Source of the DNA: Bosea sp. 29B
GTDB lineage: Bacteria > Pseudomonadota > Alphaproteobacteria > Rhizobiales > Beijerinckiaceae
Assembly (NCBI RefSeq): GCF_902506165.1
Contig: NZ_LR733817.1
Coordinates: forward strand, 5,830,184 to 5,894,183
Direction: 5' to 3'
DNA: 64,000 nucleotides
Position numbers and translations under genes: made by a program. Under the pieces are notes generated by a model that was not told the origin of the DNA, did not search any database, and saw only the letters and a list, made by a program, of their open reading frames with translations. Below, one piece after another: positions 63,436-64,000 of the stretch. The stretch's first letter is position 1; each line of letters begins with the position of its first letter.

Positions 63436-64000
63436 TTGACGACGCAGGACGCGACAGAACGGAACCCGGCTGCCGGCATGAAGCCGGTGATGACCGCGCT
63501 CGCCCCTGCCTTGCGCACCATCCTCGTCCTCCTGCTGGCCTGGCAGGGGGCGATCTGGCTGTTCCAGCCGCCGCGCTACATCCTGCCCTCGCCGCTCGAC
63601 GTGGCGCTGGCCTTCCAGCGCCAGCCCGGCTTTCTCTTTGGCCACAGTCTGACCACCATCGCGGAGATGGCGCTTGGCTTCGTGCTCGGCTCGCTGTTCG
63701 GAGCGCTGACGGCGCTCGCCATCGTGGCGCTGCCGCGGCTCGGGCGCCTGCTCTGGCCGGTCCTGCTCGTGCTCCAGTCCTTCCCGGTCTTCGTCATCGC
63801 ACCGCTTCTGGTCGTCTGGTTCGGCTTCGGCATGGGCTCGAAGGTGATCATGGCGACGATCATCATCTTCTTCCCGGTCGCCTCCGCCTTTACCGACGGC
63901 CTGCGCCGGACCGATCCCGAACTGATCGACGCCACCGCGCTGACATCGGCGACGCATTGGCAGACGCTGCGTTATGTCCGCCTGCCCCTCGCCATGCCGA
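63436..64000 (+). CDS. ABC transporter permease (thiamine-precursor type), cut by window edge
   Basis: An inner-membrane permease of the BPD_transp_1 family, 188 codons visible and open at the right edge. It has LVLLLAWQGAIWLFQPPRYI, several further membrane helices (FGHSLTTIAEMALGFVLGSL), and the EAA-loop start GLRRTDPELIDATALTSAT. The closest relatives are the pyrimidine/taurine-type permeases (ThiX/SsuC). Regulation by the TPP riboswitch points to uptake of a thiamine precursor. I chose the TTG at 63436 because AAAGG lies 6 bases ahead and is sequestered by the hairpin; the first ATG is 63478, which lacks a good ribosome-binding site. Confidence 0.88.
   Translation, partial: MTTQDATERNPAAGMKPVMTALAPALRTILVLLLAWQGAIWLFQPPRYILPSPLDVALAFQRQPGFLFGHSLTTIAEMALGFVLGSLFGALTALAIVALPRLGRLLWPVLLVLQSFPVFVIAPLLVVWFGFGMGSKVIMATIIIFFPVASAFTDGLRRTDPELIDATALTSATHWQTLRYVRLPLAMP

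Overview
The window is a chromosomal segment of a high-GC alphaproteobacterium. The gene order tuf / tRNA-Trp / secE / nusG / rplKAJL / rpoBC / rpsL / rpsG / fusA, a PopZ gene, a TolC gene next to an isoaspartate-methyltransferase-like gene, a zf-CHCC zinc-finger protein, DUF938 and DUF2497 families, and Rhizobiales-type palindromic repeats all point to the order Hyphomicrobiales. A Bosea-like organism is my guess from overall gene content, not a demonstrated assignment. I see no phage, integrase, transposase, CRISPR array or plasmid functions.

Region 1 (1-30.8 kb, almost all minus strand) is the core transcription and translation locus. Read in the direction of transcription it runs tuf, tRNA-Trp, secE-nusG, rplK-rplA, rplJ-rplL, rpoB-rpoC, rpsL-rpsG-fusA (fusA is cut by the left edge). 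Four cargo blocks interrupt this chain: an isocitrate-lyase-like enzyme / GntR regulator / solute-binding protein locus after tuf; a SAM methyltransferase between tRNA-Trp and secE; a chemoreceptor, cytochrome b561, orphan protein, DJ-1-family protein and ribbon-helix-helix protein between nusG and rplK; and a LuxR-type regulator, an oxidoreductase-methyltransferase fusion and an ABC exporter between rpoC and rpsL. Terminators or palindromic repeats sit at several of the joins.

Region 2 (31-46.5 kb) holds mixed housekeeping and stress genes: a YtpQ-like secreted protein, a SelW-type redox protein, serine acetyltransferase (cysE) with two in-phase AT-rich dyads upstream, an alpha/beta hydrolase, a DUF1624 membrane protein, a zinc-finger protein, an FAD monooxygenase, a PNPOx-like protein, an AhpD-like protein, a chromate module (chrB-chrA), a 2'-5' RNA ligase-like protein, a CNNM/CorC-type membrane protein, DUF938, and an overlapping pair of envelope-type genes (EF-hand plus HxGG/SxGC protein, and an SH3 protein).

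Region 3 (46.6-64 kb) holds phoD, valS, dps, a PNPOx-like gene with an in-frame TGA at codon 18, popZ, tolC and its neighbour methyltransferase, an OmpA-domain protein, a second LuxR-type regulator, tRNA-Cys and tRNA-Asn, a VanZ-like protein, a tandem-repeat secreted protein, a cysteine-free TenA, and a TPP riboswitch ahead of an ABC permease that runs off the right edge. The riboswitch is followed by a hairpin that covers the likely ribosome-binding site of the permease, which suggests thiamine control at the level of translation.
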